Assembly (NCBI GenBank): GCA_016808115.1
Contig: JAEQBH010001513.1
Location: 1 to 64,000 of the forward strand
Length of the DNA: 64,000 bases
Origin: Tetrastigma voinierianum
Lineage: Eukaryota; Streptophyta; Magnoliopsida; Vitales; Vitaceae
Reading direction: 5' to 3'
Shown here: piece after piece, positions 1 to 11,129 of the stretch
Layout: every line of letters starts with the position of its first letter
How positions within the stretch are numbered: position 1 is the first letter of the stretch
Translations under genes and position numbers: made by a program
Notes under the pieces: generated by a model
The model's database searches: none
Told to the model about the DNA's origin: nothing
The model's input: the letters and a program-made list of their open reading frames with translations, nothing else

Positions 1-59
1 CTCGGTATATGGATCGATTTTGAAAATATTTGAAATTTTGAAACTTGATGCTTGAGGTG

Positions 60-670
60 TTAAGACAAAATTTAGCTTTGAATTAGGAAAAATGTCATTT
101 CATGGTAATAGAGGGTATTGTCTTGGGGCACAAGATTTCTACAGCTAGGTTAGAAGTAGACTAAGCAAAGGTTTCTATCATAAAAACTCTCTTGCCACCT
201 ACGAGAGTAAAGTGGATAAGAAGTTTCCTAGGATATGCTGGTTTTTATAAGAGATTCATAAGGGACTTCTCAAAAATCTCTAGACCACTATGCAGATTAT
301 TAGAGAAAGATGAAAATTTTGATTTTAATGAATCATGTAAAGTTGCATTTGATGAAATAAAATCTAGAATTGTTATAGCTCCCATCATGGTAACACCTGA
401 CTGAAACAAGGAGTTCGAAATTATGTGTGATGTCAATGACTATGTAATGGGAGCAGTATTGGGACAAAGAATTGAGAAGATGTTCAAGGCCATATACTAT
501 GCCGGAAAAATCTTTAATGAGGCACAAGAGAACTACTCTACAACAGAAAAGAAGATGTTGGCAATGGTGTTTGCTTGTGAAAAATTCAGGCCTTACATTT
601 TAGGGTCCCATGTTATAATACACATTGATCATGTTACAATTAGATATCTAATGGGGAAAGAAAGGTAAAC
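60..670 (+). pseudogene. Athila pol: end of reverse transcriptase and RNase H
   Basis: Reverse transcriptase copies element RNA into DNA and RNase H removes the RNA strand, both inside the virus-like particle. The RT end is visible as SFLGYAGFYKRFIRDFSKI and RPLCRLLEKD at about 220-310. RNase H begins near 423 with MCDVNDYVMGAVLGQR and continues through IYYAGKIFNEAQENYSTTEK to FRPYILG and HIDHVTIRYLMGK. A stop (TGA) near 401 separates the two parts and a further stop falls at about 666. Upstream of 190 the RT palm remnant is out of frame. Family membership is clear from these motifs; activity is excluded by the stops. Confidence 0.88.
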
Positions 671-889
671 CAAGATTGATCGGATGGGTATTACTACACA
701 GAGTTTGACATAGAAATTAAAGACAAGAAGGGTAGTGACAATGTGATAGATGATCACTTGTCTAGATTAGAAAAGACTATTGAAGAGGAAAAGGAAGTGA
801 AATAGCAAAAAACTTTCTTGATGAGCAATTGTTTTTATCAATCCAAACACCCTAGTATGCTGATATTGTGAATTACTTAGCTGTGGAAT

Positions 890-1960
890 TATGCCATATG
901 AATTCAACAGAAAGAAAGTTGAAGCGTAGTAGATTCTATATTTGGGATGATCCACCACTTTTTTAGAAGAGGAGCATATATGATTATCGGGAGATGTGTG
1001 CAACGAGCAAGGTGAAATGTTGATAAATGTCGTAGTCACCATATGGAGGATGTACTTTAACAGGAAAAAAGAACAACATCAAATTCCCCAATCGAGTTTT
1101 ATTCCTTTCTCTATTCAAAAGCTGTTTTAATGGGTAAAAAGCGTGATAAATGGGAGAATGGGCCTTTTATAAGCTAAGAAATGAGATGCCCTCTGAGGAA
1201 TCTAGTGGTGCAGATTTTTATGTGTACAGGATAGACTTCTTGGGACCTTCCATCATCAATTTTGAAATCTATGCATTCTCCTAGGCTGCCAGTTATGTCA
1301 AATGGATGGAAGCAATATCTTGTCCTAAAAATGATACTTAATACAATGGTTGGATTACAAAAAGAATATTTTAGTGAATTTGGAGCCTAGAACAATCATT
1401 AGTGATGAGGAAGCCATTTTGCAAACAAAGTTTTGCAAACTCGTAAACATATCATGAATAGGGTATGTAATGGGATTGACTATCTCCCTCGGTCAAAATA
1501 GGCAAGCTAGAATTCCTAATAGGGAGATAAAGAAAATTCTGGAAAATAGTAGATATAGTAGGAAAAGGCAGTTCTATAGAGCTATATGATATTGTGGGCT
1601 TATAGAGCCCCACTTACCAAAACTCCTATTAGAATGTCCCCATACAGAATTGTGTTTGGAAAACCTTGTCATCTCCCTTTAGAATTGGAATACAAAGCTA
1701 TGTGGGTCATCAAGAAATTGAATTGTGACTTTCAAACTGCCAAAGAAAAGAGATTACTCCAAATGAATGAACTAAAAGAATTGAGGAATGAAGCTTATAA
1801 TAATGCCAGAATCTATAAAGACAAAACAAAGAAATGTTATGATCAGGAGATTCGTGGGAGAAAATTCAAACGGGAGTTAGCCTTGCTGTACAATTCGAAG
1901 CTCAAGCTTTTTCCAAGAAAAATGAAGTTAAGGGATGAAGTGTTCCTTACATAGAAGTAG
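890..1960 (+). pseudogene. Athila pol: integrase remnant
   Basis: Integrase inserts the cDNA into the genome. This stretch keeps only islands of it. NEMPSEESSG and the catalytic-core start RIDFLGP lie near 1176-1245, followed by YVKWMEAI near 1297. The remainder of the DDE core is shattered by stops and frameshifts until 1586. From 1586 to 1951 an open stretch of 122 codons carries WAYRAPLTKTPIRMSPYRIV, then KPCHLPLELEYKA, then a charged region and RLKLFP-like KLKLFPRK, the normal end of Athila pol before the C-terminal beta-barrel. It ends at a TAG at 1952. Lineage assignment rests on this last segment. Confidence 0.85.
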
Positions 1961-2636
1961 CTAGTACACCCTTTGGGCGAGTGACATTGAATGATCTTTG
2001 GAAATTAATTTAAAGTGAACTAATTAAAATATTGAAGCATTATCTTGGAGAAACATAAATGAAAGATTAGTTCAGATTTTGAAGAAAGAAGGAATTTACG
2101 CTGAAAGGAAAACATTTAGCAAATATCTAACAGAGACATTAAAATGACAGCTTCTTGGAAGGCAAACTAAGAAAAATTTTAATTTTCATAGTTAGCTTGT
2201 TTCGGTTGAATTTTGTGTGTTAAGTTTAGTTTTAATTTAGTTTGAAATTTTGTTTTATGAATTTTGTTAATTTTTCAGGACAATAAAGTTGTAGTAGAAA
2301 TGGATTTAATTTGGAATCATTCATTCTCAAACTTATCAGGCAGAAAGTGCTACAAGGGGGAGTTTCTCTTTTTCCCTATCTGTCCTTAATGAGAATGCAT
2401 AGTTGAAGTTTGGGGGAATGTAAAATTATTTTTTAAAGCATGAATTTAAAATAGCTTTGTTGTGTTGATTCTTTGACTATGATGATAATTATGAGTGAAG
2501 AAATAAGATGTGTTGTTCATACTTGAATTGAGGTTCCTTGATGATTAGTGGGTCTTCATAAGTATGATTTGAGTGGGGTAGATATGTTGCATATTGTGTT
2601 GTATATGTTAATTGTGCAATTTTGAGGAAATCTATA
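1961..2636 (+). other. post-pol spacer of Athila element
   Basis: No gene is visible. A pyrimidine-rich intron-like stretch ends in TTTTTCAGGACAAT near 2271, followed by GCTACAAGGGGGAG near 2350 and AAGTTTGGGGGAATG near 2407. The same block, in the same order, recurs at 49680-50085 in the other Athila-type copy, which shows that it belongs to the element rather than to flanking DNA. The two G-rich tracts look like internal polypurine tracts. Confidence 0.7.
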
Positions 2637-2935
2637 AGATTGTCGCAACAGACAATTTTCTTGTCGCGACATTATTTCGACTCTGTTGCAACATTGGTTC
2701 TCTTTGTTGTGACAAAGAGTAGATACCACTTTTAAGTCGCGAGAAAAAATATGTCACGACATATTTCATCATGACATTATCATTGAGATGAATGAGTTTG
2801 GCCGCGACATTCTCTCTCTATGTCACAACAAAGTTGGCTCTAAAATATGATTTTGCAAGAAAGTGTTTGTCGCGACATTAATTTTCTATGTCGCGACATT
2901 AATTTTTCTATGTGCGACATAAAACTACTGAACAT
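2637..2935 (+). repeat. internal array of the palindromic word TGTCGCGACA
   Basis: Exact copies of TGTCGCGACA lie at 2662, 2868 and 2889. Many one- or two-base variants (TGTCGCAACA, TGTTGCAACA, TGTCACGACA and similar) fill the spaces between them. One more decayed copy lies at about 3055. The word is its own reverse complement and holds two CpG sites; most variants are what CpG deamination would give. The array sits just upstream of a TATA box (3091) and the third ORF. A matching array lies at 56438-56935, and longer ones lie in the LTRs. Confidence 0.85.
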
Positions 2936-3090
2936 CATAAAATATGTGTAACATTCTTGCTCTATTCTTAACAAAATAATTGACCTAGCCTTTAGTGAAA
3001 AAAGAAAATATATGACATAAGTTTAAAAAAAAAAAAACTTTAGGTTAGTTTTTATCGCGAAATTTAATGAAGGCACAACATGACAGTTGG

Positions 3091-3103
3091 CCCATAAATA
3101 GAC
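3091..3103 (+). promoter_or_regulatory. TATA box, putative internal promoter of the third ORF
   Basis: CCCATAAATAGAC lies 125 bp before the presumed ATG at 3222. It is followed by a CT-rich leader typical of plant 5' UTRs. The equivalent position in the other copy (56951) reads CTTATAAATAGAG, 123 bp before its ATG. The preceding GTTGGCCCAT resembles GTGGCCCAT just upstream of the LTR TATA box at 7400-7428, which suggests a shared origin with U3. Promoter function is inferred. Confidence 0.6.
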
Positions 3104-3212
3104 AATTTTTGAAATCAGAAAGGCCACCTTTCTCATAAACCATCAACCCACTCATCTTCCATCATCAAATCTCTCTTATCTCCTCTCGAAAAACCTAGAT
3201 TCTCAAAACCAT

Positions 3213-5100
3213 ATGCTGACCATGTTTGAGTCGTCGCACCTTGTTCTTAACCTAAACGAAATGATGGAAGAGTACGCAGAGAGCGAAGAAGAAGCAATTC
3301 AAGAAACTCATTCAGGAACAATGCAGCAGGGAGAAAGATCTGAATCAGAACATAAACTGAACAACCGACTAAAGAAACAAGAAAGAGAAAAAGAGGAGCT
3401 GAGAAAGCTGAGACAAAGCAAAGGGAGGAAAGAGTAAGAATTTTCATTTTAGACAAAGCCTTTGGTTTAATGAAAAAAAGATTAAAATATAGGGGTTTCA
3501 TTGTCGAAAGAGGATTCAACAAGCTCATCTCACCTTTCATTGAAATGCTTGAGAAAAAAGGATGGCAATTACTTAGCGAACCTGAGAGCTGGCTTTGTTG
3601 CATTGGTAAAAGAGTCTTATGCTAACATGGTGGGAGTGAAAGGAAATGAATTTGTATGTGTGGAGGAAAGTGGATATTTTAATTAAAGCTTGATAAATCA
3701 ATTGTTTAATGGAAAGGTGCAAGATGGTCAAAATTCAAGACATTGTTAAAAGAGCAGTACCCAGGTGTGGACACCTAATAGGAGGAAATGGAAGGCAAGG
3801 AAAAGCCCACATGGTCCATTGCCGAAGGCTCTTTGACAAAAAAGAAGCTAAGGGTATGGTTCTACGTCAGGCTCAGCCCTATTACCATCAAAGCACCTCA
3901 TCACGGTAAAGAGAAGAATGAAATATGCTCGTGCATGCTTTAAAGGGGTATAAATCAATGTGGAAAAGATGATAGAGTCAATTACGAGGTTACTACATAA
4001 GTAAATATAGGGGCTTGATTCCACACCCAGCTACAAACACCAGACTTTGCCTTCTTGGGGAAGTAAATGAAGATTGGGAAAACGAAGAAACATGCCCCAA
4101 GGCTTCTCCTCTGTCATTAGCTGAGTGTGAAAGATCTAAATAGAGGTAGAAAAATGGAAACATAAGAAGAAGATGGGGATGAAAGAGACAATGAGCCAGT
4201 ACAGTGGGAAAGTCCACCCCAAGAGCAGCAAGAGATTCAGAGAAGCTTGAGCCCCAATGTATCTCCAGATGTAAGAGAAACTCATCAAGAGATAGTTGAG
4301 AGCTCAGGATAGTAGGGCAATAATGCAAAATTTAAGGAGATGTTGAGGAAGCATATGAGAAATGCGAAAAGGGACAAATGACTGAAATTACAAGCTACTT
4401 GAGATGAGAGAGATGAATATTTGGACAAGGGGTGAGAAGAGAGATCCAATACTGGGAGAAGAAATAAAACAAGTGATTTAGAATGGAGGCGAAATTGGAA
4501 AAAGAATCTGGAATGGAAACGATGATAGGAGATAGAGGCGCCTTACGGATAGAAACAGGACATATATGGGGGCCAATTTAGTTAAAATGTTGGAGGATAG
4601 AGACAAAGCTATGAAGGCAGCCCTATAATCCAAGGAAGCAGGAGATTGGGTGGATAGTCTTGACGCATTGCAGGAAAACTGAATTGATGGCGAGTGAGCA
4701 AGTCAACAACGGGACACTCATGGAATCGTGGCTAAGGCGGCGGGACTACAGAGAACGATGCGAATTTTCCAATTGAAATTTATGAAGGCAGGTCTCGAGC
4801 AAAAAAGTGCCACTCCCACAAATTAGAATCTGATACTATATGCCTTACACAATAGTCCCTCAGGATGTCACAGGCCCCCTAATACCCTTTTCTAACCCGA
4901 ATCCAAGTGAAGAAACGCCTTCTGAACCTTGTAAAACACCATCTCAAAATAAAACCTCTAGTGCAATAGGAAGGAAAGAACTAACCCCAGTAGAGGAAGT
5001 TGAAGAATATTTGAAAATGGAAGCAGCCAAGGAAAAGGCCTTGAAAAGAAAAAAAAATGAACATTGTTTTGCCTCATTATTCCTCATGCTTTGTGACTAA
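3213..5100 (+). pseudogene. third ORF of Athila-type element, plant transposon protein domain
   Basis: The product is unknown. It sits where Athila elements carry an env-like ORF. The N-terminus is acidic (MMEEYAESEEEAIQETHS). It leads into a conserved block, GFIVERGFNKLISPFIEML at about 3492, which I recognise as the start of the putative plant transposon protein domain (PF20167-type), followed by a charged C-terminal half with MLEDRDKAMKAAL near 4590. The final open stretch (4840-5100) contains SEPCKTPSQNKTSSAIGRK and ends at a TAA at 5098. Several stops and frameshifts break it. Homologues lie at 57076-58944 and, inverted, at 11130-12905. No signal peptide or membrane segment is evident. 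The in-frame ATG at 3222 aligns best with the start of the right-hand copy. Confidence 0.7.
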
Positions 5101-6105
5101 ATCTTCTGTATAATAAAACATAAATGAAAAATCCTTTGAAAGAATTTGTGTCCATTCTCATCTTTCATTTCTTTTGTGTCTATTTTATTTTTCTTTCCTT
5201 GATTTTAAATAAATATAATTTGATGACTTTTAGTGTATAGCTTTGCTGAATAATGGAGAAACCAGCTTTCCTGGGTTGATTTGCTACATAGCTGTGAATT
5301 GTTTGGTAGAATTTGAATGATGATGGAATTGAATTGTTGCTATGATAAATTTCTCTGAATTGAATGGTTGGATTTAAATAAGCTTTTGACTATGATAAAT
5401 AAGCTTAACCCAAAGTTCGTTAAGAGTGGTAGAAAGCTTAAAAAGGCAAAACATTGCACTATTCCAAAAACCTTGATAAAGGATAAAAAGTGAAAAAGCT
5501 TCTAAGATGAGGAAGAGTTTATCTTTGAGTGTGGTGAAAAAATGCACAATGAGGTAATGCAAAACATGCACCAAACCAAATGGGGATGTTAGAGAGTGAC
5601 ATAAATGGAAAAAAGTCAAGGATGCATAATGAGAAGGCAAGTATGTTAAGTTGTAAGTAATCTGGTGAAGTGAGCCTAAATTATTTACCCAAATTACCTC
5701 GCCACATTATAAGCTTTAAAGAGACTTTATTGATTCTAAATGTGGTATATGCTTACATTAGTAGAGATTAATATGACAAACAAGCATATGGGACTTTAAA
5801 AAATGAAGGAGAAGTATGTTATTTGAGTATTTTCCCAGAAGATTGACTAATCTGCCAAGGAAGGAGAGAGAAGATCATTACACACTCACAAATTAGGGTT
5901 GAATAATTTAATTTTTACACTATAGAAATTATTTGGCTATATAGTAGACAATGAAAGTGTTTCTGGTTCTGGGTTGGAAACATGTTTAAAAACTAATTTT
6001 ACAACTATTATTTTCCTACCAAATTGTGGACTCAAGATAAAAATGTCTAGGACAAACAAGAATGTCCTTAAAAGCTACCATGGTTTTGAGGGACAAGCAA
6101 AACTA
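5101..6105 (+). other. long 3' spacer of Athila element, no gene
   Basis: AT-rich, with no coding signal. The block GGTAGAAAGCTTAAAAAGGC near 5428 recurs at about 62710 in the right-hand copy, and matches continue to about 5720. The spacer therefore belongs to the element and lies between the third ORF and the polypurine tract. Confidence 0.7.
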
Positions 6106-6122
6106 ACAAGTTTGGGGCAATT
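6104..6122 (+). promoter_or_regulatory. polypurine tract (plus-strand primer site)
   Basis: AAGTTTGGGGCAATT stands directly before the LTR start TGATAAGTC. This is the usual form of the Athila/Tat polypurine tract, from which plus-strand DNA synthesis is primed. The inverted copy has the same tract on the - strand at 9272-9291. Confidence 0.75.
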
Positions 6123-6309
6123 TGATAAGTCTTAAACTCATATATTTTAATTCATTTTTCTGGCATATTTTTAGAAGTTTATGATTCATTTGAATGCTAA
6201 ATTATGGAATATTCACCAACTTTGTATTTTTGCAGGTTTTAAATGTAGAAAAAGCAAATCCAATAAGAAAAGGGGCATAAATTGGCTAAAGGAAATATGT
6301 GACTTATAA

Positions 6310-7335
6310 TTTCAGAATGTTGCGACATAACCTCAATAGAACCAGCAGAAGCTATGTCGCAACAAGAAATACTATGTCTTAACATAGTCGAAGCTGAACT
6401 CAAGGTTAGAAGTGAGCTCTATCGTGACATTTCACAACTTTGTCGTTATACAAGATGAGAAAAATTGAATGGTAAATGTTACGAGAAAGAAGTTAAGGTT
6501 GCAACATAATGGTAATCAAAAAGACAAATCTTTAATACAGCGATAATGAATTTTCTGTCATTTGTGATGATTGAAAAGTTGTTGAACCATAATGTCGCAA
6601 TATTATTATCTATCGCGACAATGATCAAGCAATGGAAGTAGAGTTTTGTCCCGATAATCAAATGTATGTCGTGACAATAAAGGTTGTAGAGTAAGAGATT
6701 TCTATCTGACGAAGAAAATTATTTCCGCGATAGAAAATGGAAGAACAATGAACAAGCGAAAAAGTTTGTGCCGAAAAATATTTCTATATTCTTGACAAAC
6801 GGTTCAGCCAGCGACAAAGATCGAAAGGAAATATGTCCGACATTTTTTAGAGTCTTTCATGACATATAGTTCAGATTCCAGCGATTTACAGACAAAGACT
6901 ATATCTTGACAAAGAAAATGTATGTCACAGCCAGCAATGACATGCAGCGCGAGAAATTCTGCCATGACAAAGAAACTTTGTTCTGACCAGGCAGTGAGAA
7001 AAACCACGAGAGACATAATAAACCACAACATAGAAAATTATTCGCAACATAAACAGGATGAAAGGCAAGAAGCTTTGTCACGACAAAGGTTTTGTGTGTA
7101 TAACATTTTTCAAATGACAAAAGAGATGAAAACTTGGTTTCAATAAAAATTTTATCAATAGGCCTAGAACACACTTTTAATAATAAGTGATAATTGCAGT
7201 TTCTTTTAAGCGAGAACTTTTATCTGACATTGTCAAGGTATGTACGGAATCAAGGAGAAAGCACTAAACCATGTCATATGGCTTCTGTTACGATGAAAAT
7301 TTTGGGGAACAAAGATGACAACTATGTGCGACATA
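6310..7335 (+). repeat. U3 array of the palindromic word and its variants
   Basis: Roughly twenty forms of TGTCGCGACA lie here (for example TGTTGCGACA, TGTCGCAACA, TATCGCGACA, TGTCGTGACA), spaced about 20-60 bp apart and often followed by AAAGA or ATAGAAA. The array ends about 85 bp before the TATA box. Its position puts it in U3, the promoter and enhancer part of the LTR. The equivalent array in the right-hand LTR is at 45237-46160. Confidence 0.8.
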
Positions 7336-7418
7336 ATTTTCTATGGAGTGGTAAAGCAGTAATTGGGCGATTTTTGGGGATGCACAATTTTGACTAAAGT
7401 GGCCCATCATTCGAAAAT

Positions 7419-7429
7419 CTATAAATAGA
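7419..7429 (+). promoter_or_regulatory. LTR TATA box
   Basis: TCTATAAATAG lies about 1.3 kb into the LTR. The right-hand LTR has TCTATAAATAG at the same relative place (46291). Transcription of the element is expected to start about 30 bp downstream, defining the U3/R border. Confidence 0.75.
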
Positions 7430-8819
7430 AGCATTGGGCACTATGCGATTTTCTAGAGCCTTGAGAAAAAAACCAGAAACTCTAGGTGGTTGGAGACTTT
7501 TTGTATATAATTTTTTTTCTTTTATTTCTTTTTCATAAATTTTGTTTTAGCTTAGTTTTTAGTTAGTTTTCATGTAATTGGCTTGAGTGACCTTGTCTGT
7601 GAAGTTTATTTGGATTCATTGTAAAAATTATCGTTTTCATTGTTGTCTGATTTCAATGGAATTTGGAAAATTTATGGATTTCATTCATTTCAGTTTACTC
7701 ACAATTTTAGTGAATTTTCTTAATCGATTAGTCATTGACATTTTATGATCAGTTTTGAAAGAATTAAGCTCCTTTTGAGATGGATTGATGTTGATTGATA
7801 TTTTCTCGCCAAATTGGAAGAACATCATAGTTAGAAATCTTGAATTTATTCAATTGATGTTGTTCTTGAACTGAGTATTCAGAATATTAGTAGCGTGTAC
7901 CCGAGAAAAAAGCGTATCTTATAGATTTCGAAGTACAGGTGACACGAGATGGAGAATCTTTGAGTGTATGGAGAGCGATTTACTTGGGGTATGATTGACT
8001 AATATTATGGAACTAATGAAATCATAAAGATTACTCCGATAGATCACTAATTTTCCCTTGGTGTAAGAGATAGTTAGGTGATGTATCAATTTAGCTAAAC
8101 TCAGAGGTTTTCTATTTATGATAAAAAGATCTTGATTCCATGTTAGCTTAGATCCTAATCAGAAAATGAAAATTTCATGGATTCAAAGGATGAGATCTTA
8201 GATAAAATTGGAGAAGGCTTACAATATCCTATACGCGGGGTAAGAATTTTCGAGTCTAAGAGTTGGGTGTGATCTTGGAAAGGAAAATACGAGATCTTAG
8301 AAAGTGGATTATATCTGAGTAACTAATTGAACTTTGTATTTGGAAGGAACAATTTCTAATTAGTGAAATGTATAGTTTATGGAGGAATCCAAACTATACT
8401 ACATTGCATATTTGGCAAATTCAGCTTTCCAACTAATGGTTGAACTATAAATGCAAATGATGCAGAAATTAATAATTGTACACTGCTCTATTTCTGATGT
8501 TTCTTTACTCGATGAACTCTAAAAATCCCGCATAATGAATTCTTTTTGCATAATACTAAAGTGCGATTAGTATTACTTTTCTTTGGATTTCATGAATCAT
8601 TTTTAAACATTGGAGTTCAATAGTAAGGATCTTGAGTAGATGAGGTAATTAATATTTTGATTTGTCACCAATCCTCATGGGAATGATATATGGACTTAAA
8701 TCAACTTTTATTACTTGTATGACCTGTGCACTTGCAATGATTTAGACCAAAACCAACTTTTAAATTGACCCCTTCCATAAAAGGGTTAAACATATATTTT
8801 ATTGAAATTTAGTCTAACA

Positions 8820-9271
8820 AATTTTTTAGCGTATAGCTAAGGGCTGAAAAAGTCTTTGGATTAAGAATTTTTGATACTTCATCGAATTTGTTCTATATAA
8901 AAATCAGTCAACATCATGACATTGGATGGCGGACATAATTTGTCTACTGGAGTTGTTTATGATGTCGCGACACTTTTGCATTAGTGTTTTCCCTTCTCTA
9001 GCTGATGTCACGACATTACCATATTTTTAAGACTTTCTCCACAGTATGTCGTGACATTGGAAATTTGCTGAAGCAATGTTGCGACATTGGCTCCTTCCTT
9101 GCACCATGCTGATTTTTACTCATTTTTCTACTGAATTCTACTTATTTCCTTAAGTTTGTAAAGCAACAAATTTGGGTGAAAGCTCCATAATTACGCATCA
9201 ATGGAACTTTTAAACCAAAAATATTCTTGAAAAATGGACTTAAAATAGACAGATGAGTTTTAGACTCATCA
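8820..9271 (-). repeat. truncated LTR of the inverted Athila-type element
   Basis: On the - strand it begins TGATGAGTCTAAAACTCATC after a polypurine tract and runs left to 8820. It contains palindromic words (exact TGTCGCGACA at 8963; TGTCACGACA, TGTCGTGACA and TGTTGCGACA nearby). It equals the first sixth of the full LTR. Confidence 0.8.
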
Positions 9272-9291
9272 AACTCCCCAAACTTAAAGTC
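9272..9291 (-). promoter_or_regulatory. polypurine tract of inverted element
   Basis: On the - strand ACTTTAAGTTTGGGGAGTT directly precedes the LTR start TGATGAGTC. It fixes the orientation of this fragment. Confidence 0.78.
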
Positions 9292-11129
9292 TTGCTTGTC
9301 CTCAATGAAAATATTTGTTTGTCCTCGAGCAATAAAAATCAATTTTGAGATCATTTTTCAGATGAATTCATCTTTTAAATCTGATTAGCATTTGAAGGCA
9401 CAGTATCATTTTAGTTTTGACATCAACTCTAATCAAGCTTCATTTTCAGAATTATGAAATTCTCCAATTCAAATAATTTAATGTAGCATGTAATTCATAG
9501 TTAATAAGCAAATATAGTCCTTGACTATGTGAGTGTGTGTTGGTCTTCCCTTTACAACTGACTTGCAGATTAGGTAGCTTTATGAGATTTACTTTGCAAA
9601 TTGCCCTTCTCTCAGAGTATTTTTAAGTCTCATAGGCTTGTTTGTCATATTATTCTCCACTAATGTAGACATAACACACCCCTCATAATCAAATAGGTCT
9701 TTGAAGATTGTAATGAATGGCTAGGGTACTTAGTAGACAACTAGACATTTTAGGCTCAAGTTTACCCAAAACTGCATTCATTTCCTCAACTTCTTTCCTT
9801 CATTTCTCATCCTATTTTTCTGCTGAACTGGCCCTTCAAATTTCACCAAACCAAATTCTGGTGCATCTTTATGCTTTTCCTCCCCTGAAGCTTCTTGTTG
9901 TTTTTCTTTTCTGTTCCACTGCTACTTTCAATTCTGCTCTAGAAACTTCTTTCTATCCTTTTGTTTCAGATTTGGAGTGGTGCAATATTTTACCTTTTTA
10001 AGCTTTCTACAACCCTTTAGCAAGCTTTTAGGTCAGTAGCTCCCATACCAATTGGCATTAGGGTACTAGGTGTAGAACACCCCTTAGGACTTAATTGCTC
10101 AAGGTTAGTAGGCTACAAGGTAAAATTCATTCCTTGTAACTTTCTTCTTTGTCAGCTTCTCAGTTTTCTGTTTTGCACCTCTTCTAGTTCAGCTTTTCTT
10201 AATTGTCCTCTTTTCTCATCCTTTATTCTCTTCTTTCTTTTCAATTCAAACTTGCACTCCCAGGCTTATCATATTCTCATTTCTTCTACTGCCCAATTTG
10301 GAGTTTTGGGAATTTAGGGTTCTTCTTGTAAGATAAAATTTAAGGAAGGGTGAAGGCTCTCCTTTTTAGTTGTGATGATCAAATAGGCATTAGGTTCAAA
10401 GTAGGTACTAAGGTATATGCTCATAGCATATCAAGGGTAGGCTTTTGAAAGTCTCAAACTATTCAAGGATGACCTAAATCATCTTCTGTTGGTTGTGATG
10501 CCTAGAATTTTGCCTTGAAAAATAATGCAACAAGTTCTAGGACTCTTTTAAAGATTTCTGATAATAAGTCCCATGGGTTTTCTTGGCTTACAATAAGTTA
10601 AGGTCACTTTTGACGATGTGTTAGTGTAGTCATTTTTTGGACTGTATTGTTTACTTTGACTAGAATTATTAGCTTCATTAACCTTGATTTCAATTTCAGT
10701 TTTTAGTAATCTGAAAATTTAGCTTCTTTATTATTGAGATCACAATTTATCCTATTTGCAATTAAGACTTAAGCCTGTTCTGTTTTACTACAATTTGTTG
10801 TGTTATTGTTCCCTTTACATTTCATTATGATTGAGTCATTCAGTTCATTAGGTATACCACAATAACACCAACATTTCATCAAATTTCTTAAAAGTCTTCA
10901 AACAAGCCACTACAAAATTTACTCATAAGACATGCCATGTCATCCAACACTCTTCAACATGTAGCTTTCATACAATCAACATTCTGAATTCTTCTTTATT
11001 CACCAACAAACACAAGTTCCAGATTTTATTAACATTCCCAAGATTGCAAAATTAAAAGGCACTAACAAACGAAAATTCTATGCAAATTTTATTGCTCTTT
11101 TATTTGAAAAAAGGAACAATTACATTATT
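9292..11129 (-). other. 3' spacer of inverted Athila-type element, no gene
   Basis: The region is AT-rich. Open frames here (for example 9717-10001 on +) are chance frames on the wrong strand. The - strand matches the right-hand copy's spacer: CCTAATGCC and AGCATATACC blocks near 10390-10440 correspond to 62280-62360, and the 10050 region matches 62620-62670. Confidence 0.7.

Larger units (their letters stand above)
1..8819 (+). mobile_element. Athila-type Ty3/gypsy retrotransposon, 3' two-thirds
   Basis: The 5' part lies outside the window. In order, the sequence shows the end of reverse transcriptase plus RNase H, a broken integrase with the Athila-style C-terminal segment, a post-pol spacer, an array of palindromic words followed by a TATA box, a third ORF, a long non-coding spacer, a polypurine tract and one 2.7-kb LTR. 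All coding parts contain stops and frameshifts, so the copy is dead. The integrase tail (NELKELRNEAYNNARIYKD and KLKLFPRK) is the clearest lineage marker. It is closely related to the element at 45011-63053 and to the inverted fragment at 8820-12905. Confidence 0.88.
6123..8819 (+). repeat. 3' LTR of left Athila-type element (2697 bp)
   Basis: It starts with TGATAAGTCTTAAACTC after the polypurine tract and ends with TAGTCTAACA at 8819. It aligns throughout with the LTR at 45011-47800, sharing the hairpin start, the word array, the TATA box, the block after CTATAAATAGA and the end near GTCAACA. There is no obvious target duplication to test because the 5' LTR lies outside the window. The sequence right after 8819 is the cut LTR of an inverted relative. 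Confidence 0.85.

Noticed and set aside
2637..2935. Palindromic word array as a CRISPR or as an integron-like repeat
   Set aside because: Spacing is irregular, the word is only 10 bp, no associated genes exist, and the array is part of a plant LTR element.
9717..10001. 94-codon open frame on + in the spacer of the inverted Athila-type element
   Set aside because: The element reads on the - strand here and the other copies do not keep this frame.
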